From Acanthochromis polyacanthus (Eukaryota; Chordata; Actinopteri; Pomacentridae): a stretch of DNA of 64,000 nt. Shown piece after piece: positions 24,523 through 41,562 of the stretch; the first letter of the stretch is position 1, and the number at the start of each line of letters is the position of its first letter. The notes beneath the pieces are model-generated. The model saw only the letters and a list, made by a program, of their open reading frames with translations, had not been told where the DNA came from and made no database searches. Both the position numbers and the translations under genes were made by a program. The DNA lies in NCBI RefSeq assembly GCF_021347895.1, contig NC_067123.1, forward strand, positions 40,664,027 to 40,728,026, read 5' to 3'.

Positions 24523-27500
24523 CTAGAGTCCCTCCCTGCTAGAGGAGGTGCTGCTCTCTCCTTCCTCCTCCTGCATCTTCACCGTTAAGGCGGAGGAGAC
24601 GGACGGGGAGGCGACGGGAGCAGCAGAGGAGGGGGGAGGAGGAGGCGGGCTGACGTGCACCTCCACCGGCGTCAGCATGATCTCCACTTCGGCCTGGTCC
24701 TCCTGCACCGTGGGCGGCGGCAGGGCGGGGGGGTGGAGGTGGGCTGCAGGCGGAGGAGCACTGCTGCTGTTGTTGTTGTTGTTGCTCGGTCTGGGAGCTT
24801 TCTGGATCACCTCCACCATCGGCGTCCGTCCCGACGCCGCCAGCTCCCAGCTCGGGTTCCCCGGACTCTGGAACAGCAGCAGCGGCCTGCCGTGGCGGTC
24901 CGGCTCGGCCGCTCCGCCCGGCTGGCACTGCACCACCACGCCGCGGTGCTCCACCAGCCGGTGGGCCGGGTCTGTGGGCAGCTGACTCAGAACCAGCCCC
25001 GGCTGCTCCTGGAGCACCAGCTCCAGCACCGGCTGGGAGGAGGAGGACGTGGAGGAGGAGGAGGCCTTCTGGATGACGCCGCCGGTGATGGAGGTGATGA
25101 TGGGAGGGTGAGAGGGCGGAGCAGCGGGGGGAGGCGGAGGGGGGAGAGCAGCAGGAGGAGCAGGGAGGGAGTCCTCAGGGCGAGGTTTCCTCGGTCGTCC
25201 TCGTTTCCGTTTCACCGGAGGAGTGCTGGCAGTAGATCCACTGGACCCGCCCACAGCGCCGCCGCCTGACGTCACGGCCTCCAGGGGGCGCTTGCTGCCG
25301 CTCCCTCGGGCCTTCTGGACCACGGAGGTGGGGGCTGCAGGGGTGTGCTGCTGCTGAGGAGGTGGAGGAGCAGGAGGCGGGGCCACCTTCTCCCTGTCGT
25401 AGGACAGACAGCCCTGAGGCAGGATCATCACCGGGACGGGCCCGCCCTGCTGCTGGGGCAGCGTTGCTATGGAGATGACTTTAACCCCTCCACCGCTGGC
25501 GGCGGCGGCAGCAGCAGGACCTCCAGGTCCAGAAGCTCCTCCCACTCCAGAAGCATCTTTGGGGGCCAACGAGGGCGGAGAGGAGCGCACAGAGAGGGTC
25601 TTATCAGGGAGGGAGCTCCGAGGGAGGATTCTGGGTAACTGCTTTATGAAGGCCTCCACCTGCAGACAGAAGGATCAATATCACTGATTGATCTGTTCAT
25701 CAGTAATCAGGACTGATCAGTCAGAACACTCACAGAAGCTGTTAAATTATAAGCTCAGAGTTAGATTTTTTTGTGTATAAATCAGTTTCACTAATATCAA
25801 ATGTACATTAAAGCTGCTGTCCGGAGTTTGAATCGCAGCGTCTCCCAGAACACTGTTGGTCCCACCCTCCCTCCCTCTGATTTCGCCCCTTTATTTGTGC
25901 ACGCGTGCAGTACATGAGAGAAGTGCCCGGAGTGCTGCAGCATCTCGCCTGTTTTGCTGTTTTCCCCTCTTCTGCATTTAGTACATTTAGTAAATAATAA
26001 AGGAATTACGTTAGAATGCTGTATTGAGTCTAACTTGTCCTAATACCAAAATAACATGAATCTGCTAGGACGAACGAGTAAAGTTTCAATATGTGATTAC
26101 ACTCGTGTATCCCTCTGGATGACGTTGTTTATCAAACTTAGTGCATTTACGCGTGTATATGTGTTACATTGTTTATTTATTTCTATCTAGAGTTCAGAAT
26201 TGCATGACTCCTCTGACGAAGAGTATGTCCCAGACGCCCCAACATCTTCCTCCAGAGGTCGGGCATCTAAACGAAGCCGTCAGGCGGGCTATGGAGGCCG
26301 TGGTCGGGGAGCGACGCGAGCACCCCGAGTCAAAAAACGTCCTGCAGTCTCTTGGCCTGACAAGCCGTGGGATTGGTAACTTTTCTGGAAGTTGCTGATC
26401 CCTGATGCTCTCTCCTCCACAAGCAAAACAAATGTGCGCGCGGTTGCGTAGTGCGTAGCTCGCCCACCTCTGCATGGGCTTGCTTGCTGTGCGCGTAACC
26501 GTTGATTGACAGCATGACAAAGCTGAAGCTCGAACTTGATTGGTCGGCAGCGACCGGCGCTTTTTGGAATAACATGGGGGTCTATGAGAGGAAGGCGGAG
26601 CTCAGGAATACATTTTCATATCGCGTTATACTGACTTTATATTATAGTATCGAACTAGACTAACACATTTAAGCTTTGTTAAAAAATGATACATAGATTG
26701 AAAACAAACGGAAACTCCGGACAGCAGCTTTAAAAACAAACAAAACTGCAAATCCTCATATTTAATAAGTGAAAGTAGATATTTTAGAACAGTTCTTGCC
26801 TAAAATTAGATTATTTAAATTTCTTACATAAATTATATTGGAACACAACAGAAAGATGCCCCAAAATGGCAAAATTAAAGGTATATTATTAGGATTAGGA
26901 CCTGAATAAAGTGTTTTTTCTCTCCTTACATGTGTTGGACACACGTTTATAAGAGTGTGGACAGTATATGGGATGTATTCTGTCTTCCCCCCACCAGGTA
27001 GTGCCTTCTTGTTCCGGTAATTGAAGGTGGACAAATTTGGTGCATGGTTTTGAAAGCAGAAGTCACCTCAGCAGCTATGTAAAGTAAAGTAACATAGAAA
27101 TGTCGACCTACCGCAGGACGCAGAGACGAGGAAGAGGAGGAGGAGGAGGAGGAGGATGGAGGTGCAGCGTCCAGAGAGGAAGGTTTGGCTGCTCCAGCAG
27201 ATTTGTCTCCAGGCGGCTTCACCGAGGACGAGGAGGAAGAATCTCCTGCTTCCTTCTGCACAGAGACAGAAGCGGTGAGCAGCAGAACCCAGAGATCAGA
27301 GATCAACGCTCAGAAACTCACCTTCTGATCTGCAGCTCCGTCACCGTCAGCTTTGGAGATCACAGGAGTCTTCTTGATGACTTTGTGGGTTTTAGCCGGA
27401 CCTCCTGCACACAGAAACAAACAACAACAGGCGTAAGTCTCTAAACAAACAGAAGAGGCATCTGTTGGCGTCACAGTTACCCTGACTTCAGCCAGAAAAT

Positions 27501-30500
27501 CTAAAGATATGTTCTCACCTGACAAAATATGTACTCATTTAAAAAAAAAAAGACTTCATGTTTAAAAAAACAAGTCCCCTCTTTACAAACTACATCTTCA
27601 TTTTCTGAATATATCCTAACTTTGTAAAAAGATGTCCTCTTTCTATAAGATATGCTCTAACTTTGAAAAAACATGTTTTAACTTTGAAAAAACATGTCCC
27701 ATCTTGACAAAATATAACCTAACTTGCCAAAAATATTTCCCCTCTTCACAAATTATGTCTTAACTTTACAGAAAGTAGTTCTGTCCAAAATAATGTCCTC
27801 TTTTTACAAGATATGTTCTTCCAATATTATGTCTTTACTGTACAAATTATGTCCTCACCTACCAAAACGTGTTCCTTCTTTAGAGAAGATGTCCTACTGT
27901 TCCAAAACTTTGCAAAAAGACATCCTCACTTTAAAAATAAATGTCAGACAATTAAAAGAAAACTTCCTGATTAAAAAATATGTTCAATTCTCCAAAAAAT
28001 GTCTCCTCTTCATGAAATGTGTCCTTCTTGGGTGAATTACTTTGACCACAGTCTCTCTACAGATTTACTCATTGATAACATGATTACTTGAGCGTACGGT
28101 TGCCTGGAAACACTTCAGGTGAACAAATCTCTGCCTCCGGTTTCACTGACTTTGTTCTGCCTGTTGCTTCTTTTAGGATGTTGGTTCGCCTGCAGATACA
28201 GGTGGTCCTCCACTTATGTCGGAGTTCAGATCCTACTGATCTCTGTCAGTGGATTTTCAACATAAGTCAGAACTGGTGAAACCCCAAACAAAGCCGATGG
28301 GTGCGTCCGTAAATCTAACAGACCTGCGAGCGCTGCGGAGGTCACCAGCTCGGCCTGGCTGCAGCGAGGGTTGACGATGTGCTCCTGGATCAGGTAACGA
28401 GCGATCTCCACCACCGTGTCGAACGAGCGCTTCAGGATCTTCTGCGCCCAATCACAGATCAGCTCGCACGCCGCCTCCGTCACTTCCTGTTTGTAGGTCT
28501 GGACCAGTTCAGTGAGCTCCGCCTGGAGATGAAAGGGAACAAACCGTCTGACATGAGTGATGCTGAACACGTATGTTCCTCACAAGTGGAATCAGGTTCC
28601 TGTTTGCTGCTTTCACTCAGCGCAGGTTTTAGGGAACTTATTCTCTGCTGCCTCAGACTTTAATAAACTTATTTAGTCATTCATTCAGATCTTGAAGATA
28701 CATCAATTCCACCACTTAATACCTAAATACAAAAATAAGTAAAAGTCTTTCTTTAAAAAGTGCAAAAACACTGTTGGTTCCAGCTTCTTAAATGTGAAGA
28801 TTTCCTTTGTCATAAAAATAACAAACTTTTGTAAACTGATAAATGGACGATTTTCTGATATTTTACAGACAAAATTAGTTAATTGATTAATGACTCACAT
28901 CTGAAAGAGGATCTAGAAAAGACATACATGAATAAATAAACTGTGCAGTGAATATAAATACAGTGTAACAGCTTTAAATGTTCTGATATGACTGAGTACT
29001 GGGTGTAGTAGTACACAGTGGTACTGCAGTACTGGGTGTAGTAGTACACAGTGGTACTGCAGTACTGGGTGTAGTAGTACACAGTGGTACTGCAGTACTG
29101 GGTGCTTACCGGGTCGTTCTTCAGGTCCAGGTTGGGCAGCAGAGGCATGTTGAGAACCGTCTTCCTCCTGATGCCGCTGTAGCAGTACGTATGATCGGGT
29201 TAGGGAGTCAGCCAGGACTCAGTCTGAACCACACTCATTCTGTTTATATTTTAACATAAAACTATTCTCTAAATCTATTTCTAACGTCATATAGTTGTCA
29301 TTCGCTTGTTAAATGTCTTTAAAATGTGCTTCAGAATGTACGTTTGTTGAAGACCTGGATCTCTCTGCTACTCTGGAATTTACAGCTACAGTTTTAGAAC
29401 GGTGTGGAAACAGTTAAAGAAACGAAACAGCAGCCGACTCATTCTGTCCAGCAGGTAAAAGGATATTTGGACTGTCCTCTGCCGCCGAGACGTCTCGCCT
29501 TGATGTTGGGAAAAATGTCTCTGATGATCTTTCCGAAGTTGGCGGCGCTCAGAGGACGATGCTGGAGGTTCTCACAGTATCTCCTGGAGGACGGAGAGTC
29601 ACATAGTTTTAATTGTCAGTGATCTTAGGCTCTGTTCGGTTATTAACTAGTGAGTGAATATGAGCCTTCACAGGTGAGCTGCCTCAGTTTGTGTAACTAC
29701 AGACAGAGTTATTGCCTGTCCTGCTCTGGTGGTTTGATCGGGAAATGGTTTTCATTAATGAATCACAAGAATCATACCTTTCTAACGGTATGTCAACAAA
29801 GCCAACACCACTACGGACATAGCAGAGTCTCATACATAAGGGACAAATTCATGATTTAAACTGATATGAAACACGAATGGACTGCAAGTGGCCCGACTGC
29901 TCCATGTTACTCTAAAGAGGGAACTGCTGTGGTGTCCATGGCACAGCTTTAAGGGGTGAAGTGTGCGTTCTCTAACTTGTATGTCTCGTAGACGTCCTGT
30001 TTGGGCAGGCAGGTGTCTGAATGCTCCTCCAGGTGGCTGCGGATCCAGTTACAGGTGTGAAGCTGGTCGGCTGTGTTGAAAGAGCTGGAGTCGCCGCCAC
30101 TGTGCACAAACACAAAGTCACAGTTCAATAAGTGCCTTCCTGTCGAACACATTTGGTGAGGCTTTGTGTGCATGCCTGTACTGTGCAACAATCTGCCACA
30201 GATCAACTGATATTTAGCGGCAGACTGCAGGATATTTCCAAGAATGTCCTGCACAGGAAGTGGAGAAAACACCAGCAACATCCAGACGTTACACTGTCAC
30301 CATGTCCTGTCATTCTGCATGGAGCTCACACCACAGCAGAGAGCAAACGTCACATTCAGTGTCAGTCAGTAGCTGGATGATCCAACTTTCATATTATTTA
30401 GAACAGGAATTCTTACACTGAAGACAAATGTTTGAAATAGTCTGTGTATAAATCCAGTATTTTAAAAAGCTACAGGGTGCTTTAAGTCAATCATCTGCTG

Positions 30501-31821
30501 TTTTATTCCCATTTCTCTGTCCGTCTATACTGGAGGTGGAAAGTCCAAAGTTAGTATGAACCACAGAGAGACAGTAGACACTTTAATGTGTTACAGTTTA
30601 TAAACTACTTTTCACTAACCTAATTCATCATTTAATAGTTTTTATAGAAGACAGTAACTGCAACATTTCCACCATTTCTCTGTGCAGACTATTCCTGAAT
30701 ATATCTGTAGACTGCAGCTGACATCTCAGTAAAGTTTGAAGATAATCAGCTGTTTAATTTTGGGCGTGTAAAATGCAGCTGCATTAACTAAGTAACGTGA
30801 TCTCAGACCTCTTGTCTCCAGAGCTGGGTCCAGAGGGCAGCTGGAGGTACAGGTACAACTTGTCGTTGTCAGAGAAACGCTGAACGTCTTGCTGTTAAAA
30901 CAGAACACAACAGGTCACACCTGGAACGCAAAAATCACTGAACTCTGCAGACTCCATTTAAAGTTCAGGGAGAAGTTCTTACCAGGATCTGATCCACTTT
31001 GGTCTGAACATTCTTACTGCAAGACAGAAAGCACACCATCAGAAACCTGACAGACGTGACCAGACGTCTGGAGAGTCACACTTTTAGGAAGTAACGCCAA
31101 CGTTTTCACACAAAGAGGCATCAAAGCTTCTCAGCAAGAGATTTACTGAAATAACACAGAAATAATTATTACAGTTGCAGCCCCAACAACAGGTAGACTA
31201 TAGAAAAACAGTTTTTACATTTCATGAAACAGCTGGAAGGTTCAGCATCTAAAGAGCTGAACTACAACTAAAATCTTTAGCAGAGGAGACGACAGGAAAG
31301 AGACTGAGAGGAAAAAAAAATCTATAAAATAAATACAGCACGGCACAGCAAGATGCTGGAGAACACATTTAGAATGGAGGAATATCTTTCTGATGTGCAG
31401 AAAAAATGTCTGTAGAGGGTTTAAAAGTGTAAACAGTTAAATGATTTTTTTTCTCCAGTACTCATGACACCTGTGAGGACCCAGAAAATTTCTGATTCCC
31501 ACTTTTTTTCCAGCGACTTTTTAGACACATGCAGAAACATCTGAAAACACACAGAGGTGAAAAGTTCCCTTTTTGTTCACCTTATCCTTTAAACTGTTCG
31601 GTTTCCCTTCCTCATACAAACACATCAAACTGAACAATCTGAGGGCTGAAGGTGAAACTTTGTCCCCTCTGAGCTTCTCTGTTTCTTGCTTGAACTTACG
31701 AGATGTTGCTCTTGAGTTTCTGCAGCAGCATGCTGGGCTCGGTGTCGCCCTCCCCGGCCTCCAGGCTGCCCTCTCCCCGTCGGGAGGCTTCGGTCCGCTG
31801 GTGGCGCTGGTCCTCCGACAT
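24523..31821 (-). CDS. rfx5: Regulatory factor X5, MHC class II promoter factor (10 coding exons, 706 aa)
   Basis: RFX5 binds the X box of MHC class II promoters with RFXAP and RFXANK. Exons in transcript order: 31821-31700, 31016-30983, 30891-30809, 30099-29977, 29583-29467, 29188-29110, 28522-28324, 27404-27322, 27255-27112, 25659-24523; phases agree throughout (2121 nt). Residues 40-52 ([12 protein letters not shown]) and 53-79 ([21 protein letters not shown]) are the N-terminal oligomerisation region. The winged-helix DNA-binding domain runs from about residue 90 ([18 protein letters not shown]) through [20 protein letters not shown] to [11 protein letters not shown] near 170. [17 protein letters not shown] lies at about 200-220. 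[10 protein letters not shown] basic patch sits in the Pro/Ser-rich last exon. All introns are GT-AG except intron 5. A 5' UTR part (31840-31822) follows acceptor TTCTCAG. The C-terminal half is poorly conserved, as usual for RFX5. Confidence 0.95.
25812..26730 (+). mobile_element. Non-autonomous piggyBac-type element in an rfx5 intron
   Basis: Perfect 18-bp terminal inverted repeats (AGCTGCTGTCCGGAGTTT and its complement) sit directly inside TTAA tetranucleotides at 25808-25811 and 26731-26734, the hallmark of piggyBac insertion. An open exon at 26191-26379, preceded by a TTTCTATCTAG acceptor, encodes an acidic then Arg-rich peptide ([12 protein letters not shown] ... KPWDW, stop) that resembles the N-terminal region of piggyBac transposases. 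The catalytic part is missing. The element is 919 bp. Confidence 0.8.
27540..28030. repeat. Degenerate minisatellite in an rfx5 intron
   Basis: Irregular copies, about 25-45 bp apart, of words such as ATGTCCTCTTT, TAACTTTGAAAAAACATGT and ACAAATTATGTC. Lys-rich open frames across it are compositional. Confidence 0.65.
28995..29104. repeat. 33-bp tandem repeat, 3.3 copies, next to an rfx5 splice donor
   Basis: Unit AGTACTGGGTGTAGTAGTAC plus ACAGTGGTACTGC, three near-identical copies and a partial fourth. The array ends 5 bp before the exon 29110-29188, so the donor of intron 6 (GTAAGC) leads straight into the repeat. Confidence 0.9.
29189..29466 (-). other. rfx5: Apparent U12-type AT-AC intron in rfx5 (intron 5)
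   Basis: On the transcript strand the intron begins ATATCCTTTT and ends GATCATAC, with CTCCCTAAC (branch-site-like) ending about 11 nt before the 3' border. No GT or AG border can join the flanking exons in frame. The AT-AC borders give CAG TCC AA|G TAC TGC, restoring the conserved [12 protein letters not shown] of the RFX domain, with Lys160 split. Length is 278 nt. Confidence 0.85.
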
Positions 31822-33513
31822 CTGGACCGACTAACCAGTGCTGAGAACCACCATCTGAGGACACACAGGAAGAACAATTCATGTACAAACAGCAAGGAAA
31901 CAGAAAGATCATGAGACTGTTTTAAGTCCACGTTAAGAATAAATCAAACTAAAAATCATGTCAGTCAGTTAAGATTTTAAACTGAGCAACAATGAGCTAC
32001 TTAAAGCCACAACAACTTCACAGTAATAGACCAAAAGGAAATTAATTAATCAGCAGTTATTTTGCTCGGGTTTGGGGTTTCATCTTATTAATAGTAAAAT
32101 GAAGATCTTTAAGCTTTGGACAAAACTTTAATATTTTTCACTGCTTTATGATGTTTTATACTAAAAACCAATTAATCTAGAGATTGAAAAATATCACCAA
32201 AAGATTAATGAATCCTGAAAACAATCAATCAAGCTCAAAACTTTAATTTGTATCAGAAAGCAGAGATCAAACTCTCTGGTAAACATCAAATCAAATCTGT
32301 GCTGAACATAAAGAGTACAAAACAAGAGTGATCAGTGGGTATTACGGAAAAGTGCAATCAATAGAGTTATTGATGGGCATTTCAACATGAATAAAAAAAC
32401 CAATACATAATGACAGCAATCATCAGATGGAGGAGACAAAAGCAAATCAAAGACCGAACCAACACATGAAAATGTAAAGAACTGAAAATAAAAGAGAGAA
32501 AAGTCTAATGAGCACTAATCCTACTGAGCAACACGAGAAGCAACAAAATGTGATCTGAAGTTCAATACTAAGAAGAAGTCCTACAAGAGGATTTAACACC
32601 TAAACTGTTCACGTTTGTTGAGATATTTAACAGTACAAACACACAGAAAACCTGCTGCGGCTGTTTTAAATTCATCTCAGAAAACCTTTAAAGTTTTAAT
32701 CATCTACCAGACTGACAGCTACTTTAATAACTGACTGTGAGTCTATAAAAAGCCTGAAAAAGTGACAAATGCTTTTATTTACTGATTTACAGGTGGCAAA
32801 AGCTGCTTTAGAAAACCGGAAAATTCAAGCAAATCTTTACACGAGAAGCTTTCATTGATCAAATCTATTGATTTTCTGTCAGTCTGCCTGTTAGCTGATG
32901 AAGAAATATTGACAACTCGAACAGCTTTAATGAAGTTGTGCTGCCAGGGCTGCAGAATATGTGACTTCATTTCACATTATGATGTGAACTAAGGCATGTT
33001 AATTCAAAATAAAACTACAAGTCTGTCTGACAGAACACAGTTTGTTCTGATTTAATTGCTCTTTTGTGGATAAACTGATAGTTTTAAAACTGAATTTCAA
33101 TTGCATGGAGTCTGTGGACGTGCACATGTGCACAGCGCAACGAGCAATCTACAGGAGAGCAACTCTGAAAAGGAAAACACAGTTGCAAAAAGAAACATAG
33201 CATCAAGTTGTCTGTAAATATTTCCACAAAAGAAAGAAAGATGTTGATCAGATAAAGGCAGTCTAAGTGCAGAGCTATTTGAAATGCCTTAGCCAGTGTT
33301 ACGTCACATGAGAAAGTTTCCAAAGAGCTTCTGTCAGCTTTGTTTGAATAGTTTTCACACCTAGACAGCATCACAACAGAAGATTAACGGATGCTTTCCA
33401 ACAGGAAACCGGTGCAGGAGGCCACACCTTCTTCCTCCAACAAACACCTGCAGAACCAGTTCAGAACAATGCTCCATCTGTGGGCTCGGTTTGAACAGGA
33501 AACTTTCACTGAA

Positions 33514-33720
33514 AAAAAATCCATAAATCTATCTTACATGATTCAATGTTTGCTTAAAATCAAATACAATCTGTCCAAAATGACAAAAATAGTCAGAAAT
33601 TCCTCAAAATTTCCCAGTAATAGTCTAAAATAACTAAAAAATGTGTCCAAATTGACTCAAAATTTGTCCAAAATGCACAAAAAATGCACAAAAGGACACC
33701 AAAATTTAGAAAATGACGAC
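33514..33720. repeat. A-rich repeat of the AAATCCATAAATC family, copy 1
   Basis: AAAATCCATAAATC, TGACAAAAATAGTCAGAAATT and TAAAATAACTAAAAAATGTG follow one another as in two copies at 36165-36300 and 36490-36660. The unit is about 150 bp. It lies in the long 5' intron of rfx5. Confidence 0.65.
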
Positions 33721-33779
33721 CAAAACTTGGCAGCGAGTTCAAAAGGAACGTTGTCTTCAAAATCAGGACCAACAGGACA

Positions 33780-34080
33780 CCATTTATCAGACGACCCATC
33801 TCTCAAAGCCCACTGCGGGCGATGCTACCTGAACGCATCACAGGGCTGCTTACATTGACAATCAATGGGGAGCTTTGAAATGACAGATCCTGTGGACACG
33901 TACCATTAGATCGACGACATTTACTGTTAAAGTTACACCCCTGACTTGCATAAAGACACCTAGAATGCAACTGAAGAGCAGCCAACATTACGACCAGCGT
34001 GCACTGCGGGACTGCTTCCATAGACAATGAATGGGCAGAGCAGAAATGACAGATCCTGTGGACATGGACCAGAACATGTC
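33780..34080. repeat. Direct repeat pair, about 70 bp each
   Basis: GCATCACAGGGCTGCTTAC ... GACAATCAATGGGGAG ... GAAATGACAGATCCTGTGGA near 33835-33895 recurs, diverged, at about 34005-34065 with ATGAATGGGCAGAG in the middle. Confidence 0.6.
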
Positions 34081-35091
34081 AGTGCCCACTCAGGGGTCCA
34101 TGCCAGAGGCCCCCAGGAGGATTATAATAGACTTATAAAGTTTAAAATAGAAAGATGGATGCGCCGATGGAGAATCAGAGCTTGAACCAGTCGGTGGGGG
34201 TGGGGGGTCATGTAGCTGAGGTCTGGGGCGGTAAAGACACCCTCAGCCCGGGGGATCATAGGACACCGCAGCCTGGCCACAGCTGCCCACTCCATCAACA
34301 CCACACCGGGCTGCCGATAAGCTCAGATTTCTGCCCGGTTCCGCGCTGACAGCCGGTTAAAAGGCCCGCTGGCTGCCGGGTAGTGACACATGCCGGCTGT
34401 CACGGTGCGGTGAAACGTTACTAGAACCGGAGCGGGAGGCATGTTTCTGCGCAGGAAGACCCAGCCCGCCACCGGCCGTGCCCTCCCCAAACCCCCGCTA
34501 ATGTTAGCCGGAGGTGTTGGTGTTACAGCCGTGCTCTCCGTGTCAGCTCTGCCTGCCGTGTTTACAGCGGGCGCAGCGCTGGTGGTCATGTGCTACCATT
34601 TACTACACAACACACACACGCCGCTCAACATGTTACTGAGAGCTAACAGGCTAGCACACACACACACACCCGGATCTACATGTTAGCTGCTAACAGGTTA
34701 GCCACAACACACACACCCTCCGCGTTAGCTGACAGTGACAGGCAGTGAAACTCCGACACGTTATCTGCATTCATTACAAGTATATTTAGTGACTGTTTCA
34801 CCGGCACAGAAACAGAGAAAACGCCTTCCCGCCGAAGAGAGGATTAGCTCGCCTGACATTTGCGCGGTTAGCTACAAACCGCCGCTACCCATTACTGGCT
34901 AGCTAACTAGCTTAGCTAGTCGCTATCAGATAGCGTTAGCTAGCAAGCACAGAAACGCCCTTTAAACACGTTTTAACGCGCTGTTTTTAATTTTTAAATA
35001 GCACCAGATGACAGTTAATTAATTCTGCTATTAATTAATGACCGCTTGGGTAAGTAACATTTCAGTATTTATTTTAAAAAAGAAAAAGAAA

Positions 35092-35400
35092 GTACCTGAG
35101 CCAAGATACAGCAAAAATCCCCCTTCAGATTTTTTTGTGATTGGATGACTTTGTTATGTCTGCCTGACTACAAAGCCAACGTCTATTCTGATTGGTCGCC
35201 TCTCCCAAACCTACCCGGATACCAAAAGCAGGCGAAATTCTATTGGTCGAGCAGAATTATTTTTCTCACAGGGATTAATCTGATTGGACGCGTTTTCCTG
35301 GTCTGCCCAGTTACAAAACAGATGCATTTATCTGGCGAAATCTGGATAGCAACAGCGGCCCGTTGGCGCAGTAAAAGCGAAACTATTTTAAATAATCAGA
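35092..35400 (-). promoter_or_regulatory. rfx5: Candidate rfx5 promoter with four CCAAT boxes and an X-box-like half site
   Basis: Four ATTGG pentamers on the plus strand (35140, 35191, 35242, 35283), meaning CCAAT on the rfx5 strand, are spaced 51, 51 and 41 bp. They sit in CTGATTGGTCG-like contexts that match the Y box bound by NF-Y. TAGCAACAG at 35347-35355 matches the half site of MHC class II X boxes. Two possible donors on the minus strand (CCGG|GTAGGT after 35215; CTCAG|GTACTT after 35096) could end a non-coding first exon. The start site itself is not visible. Confidence 0.45.
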
Positions 35401-35933
35401 CGTGAACCATGTGTGTTGCAATATTTTACAGTTCGGAGAAATTTACAGGAGAGAGGACACTTATAACGAGACTACAATCTTAGGGGTGTATATTATGTTA
35501 CATATGAAAAAAAATCCAAAATTGTTTTAATTTTTATGTTATTTTAAAGACAAATTTCAGCAGATTAGCCTCCCTGCCTCCTTCCACTTGTGTGAAATCA
35601 CAAACTTTAGTGAGAAATAAGAATGTCAATGTGGAGCACAACTGAATAAAAACTGCGTTACTGTGTATTAAAAAAATAGCAAAATATTCATTATAAAAAG
35701 AGCATTCAGCGACAGAAAGGCATGATCAGCCTGAAACTGGTGACAAACCTGACAGAAACCATCAGATATCTGTAGATGGTAAAATTAAAAATGTGGACAA
35801 GCAGCATATACCTTTATGTTAATATATATAAAATCAAGTGTGATGTGTGTTGTGTACTGAGCAGAAATAAAAGAAGAGACATGCACACAGCACAAACAAA
35901 ACCAGAAAAACAACATGGTTTCCATTTATCACA

Positions 35934-35939
35934 TTTATT
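35934..35939 (-). terminator. psmb4: Probable psmb4 poly(A) signal
   Basis: AATAAA on the minus strand, 113-118 nt after the psmb4 stop codon, the first canonical signal downstream. Confidence 0.7.
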
Positions 35940-36051
35940 TTGCATTATACAAAAGAGACAGAGAAAATCAGAAAGAAACTAAACTGGGATAAGATAATTT
36001 CCATGTGAGCAGTTGGTTTTGATGCAGCAGAGAAACGGTTGCAGCTCGTCT

Positions 36052-41333
<5,282 letters not shown>

Positions 41334-41439
41334 GTTGAATATCTGCCGGAAGCGACGGAATGGCTTCCTCTTGTCTGAACGGGACGGCTGGCGTCACTGC
41401 GGGGACAGTTACCACCACCTGCTGGTGGGAGGTAATATA

Positions 41440-41498
41440 AAATGGTAAATGGTTGTATTTATAAAAGCGCTTTTATCCAAAGCGCTTTACATGATATA
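41440..41498 (+). repeat. Dispersed fish repeat, 5' fragment
   Basis: AAATGGTAAATGGTTG followed by the GCGCTTTTATCCAAAGCGC core seen at 1178-1405, truncated after about 59 bp at a GATA microsatellite. It lies in the interval between psmb4 and prune1. Confidence 0.7.
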
Positions 41499-41504
41499 GT
41501 CTGT

Positions 41505-41560
<56 letters not shown>
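41505..41560. repeat. (GATA)n microsatellite
   Basis: Fourteen uninterrupted units. Confidence 0.95.

Positions 41561-41562
<2 letters not shown>

Larger units (their letters stand above)
31941..35090 (-). other. rfx5: 5' untranslated intron region and CpG-rich segment upstream of rfx5 coding exons
   Basis: No coding exon is seen. From about 34140 to 34950 the sequence becomes GC- and CpG-rich with TTAGCTAGC words typical of fish gene starts. It probably contains the first exon or its flank. An open frame at 34441-34686 on the plus strand lies in this island but has no recognisable similarity. Confidence 0.5.

Noticed and set aside
24548..25269. Plus-strand frames of up to 204 codons across the last rfx5 exon
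   Set aside because: Antisense shadows of a GC-rich coding exon; no domain, and the minus strand has the conserved RFX5 frame.
28226..28323. Extension of the rfx5 frame past 28324
   Set aside because: A donor G|GTCTG at 28323 joins in phase to the next exon (27404), while the extension soon reaches a stop and has no similarity.
34441..34686. 81-codon plus-strand frame in the CpG-rich block
   Set aside because: No recognisable domain or partner exon; probably chance openness in GC-rich DNA, although a small upstream peptide cannot be excluded.
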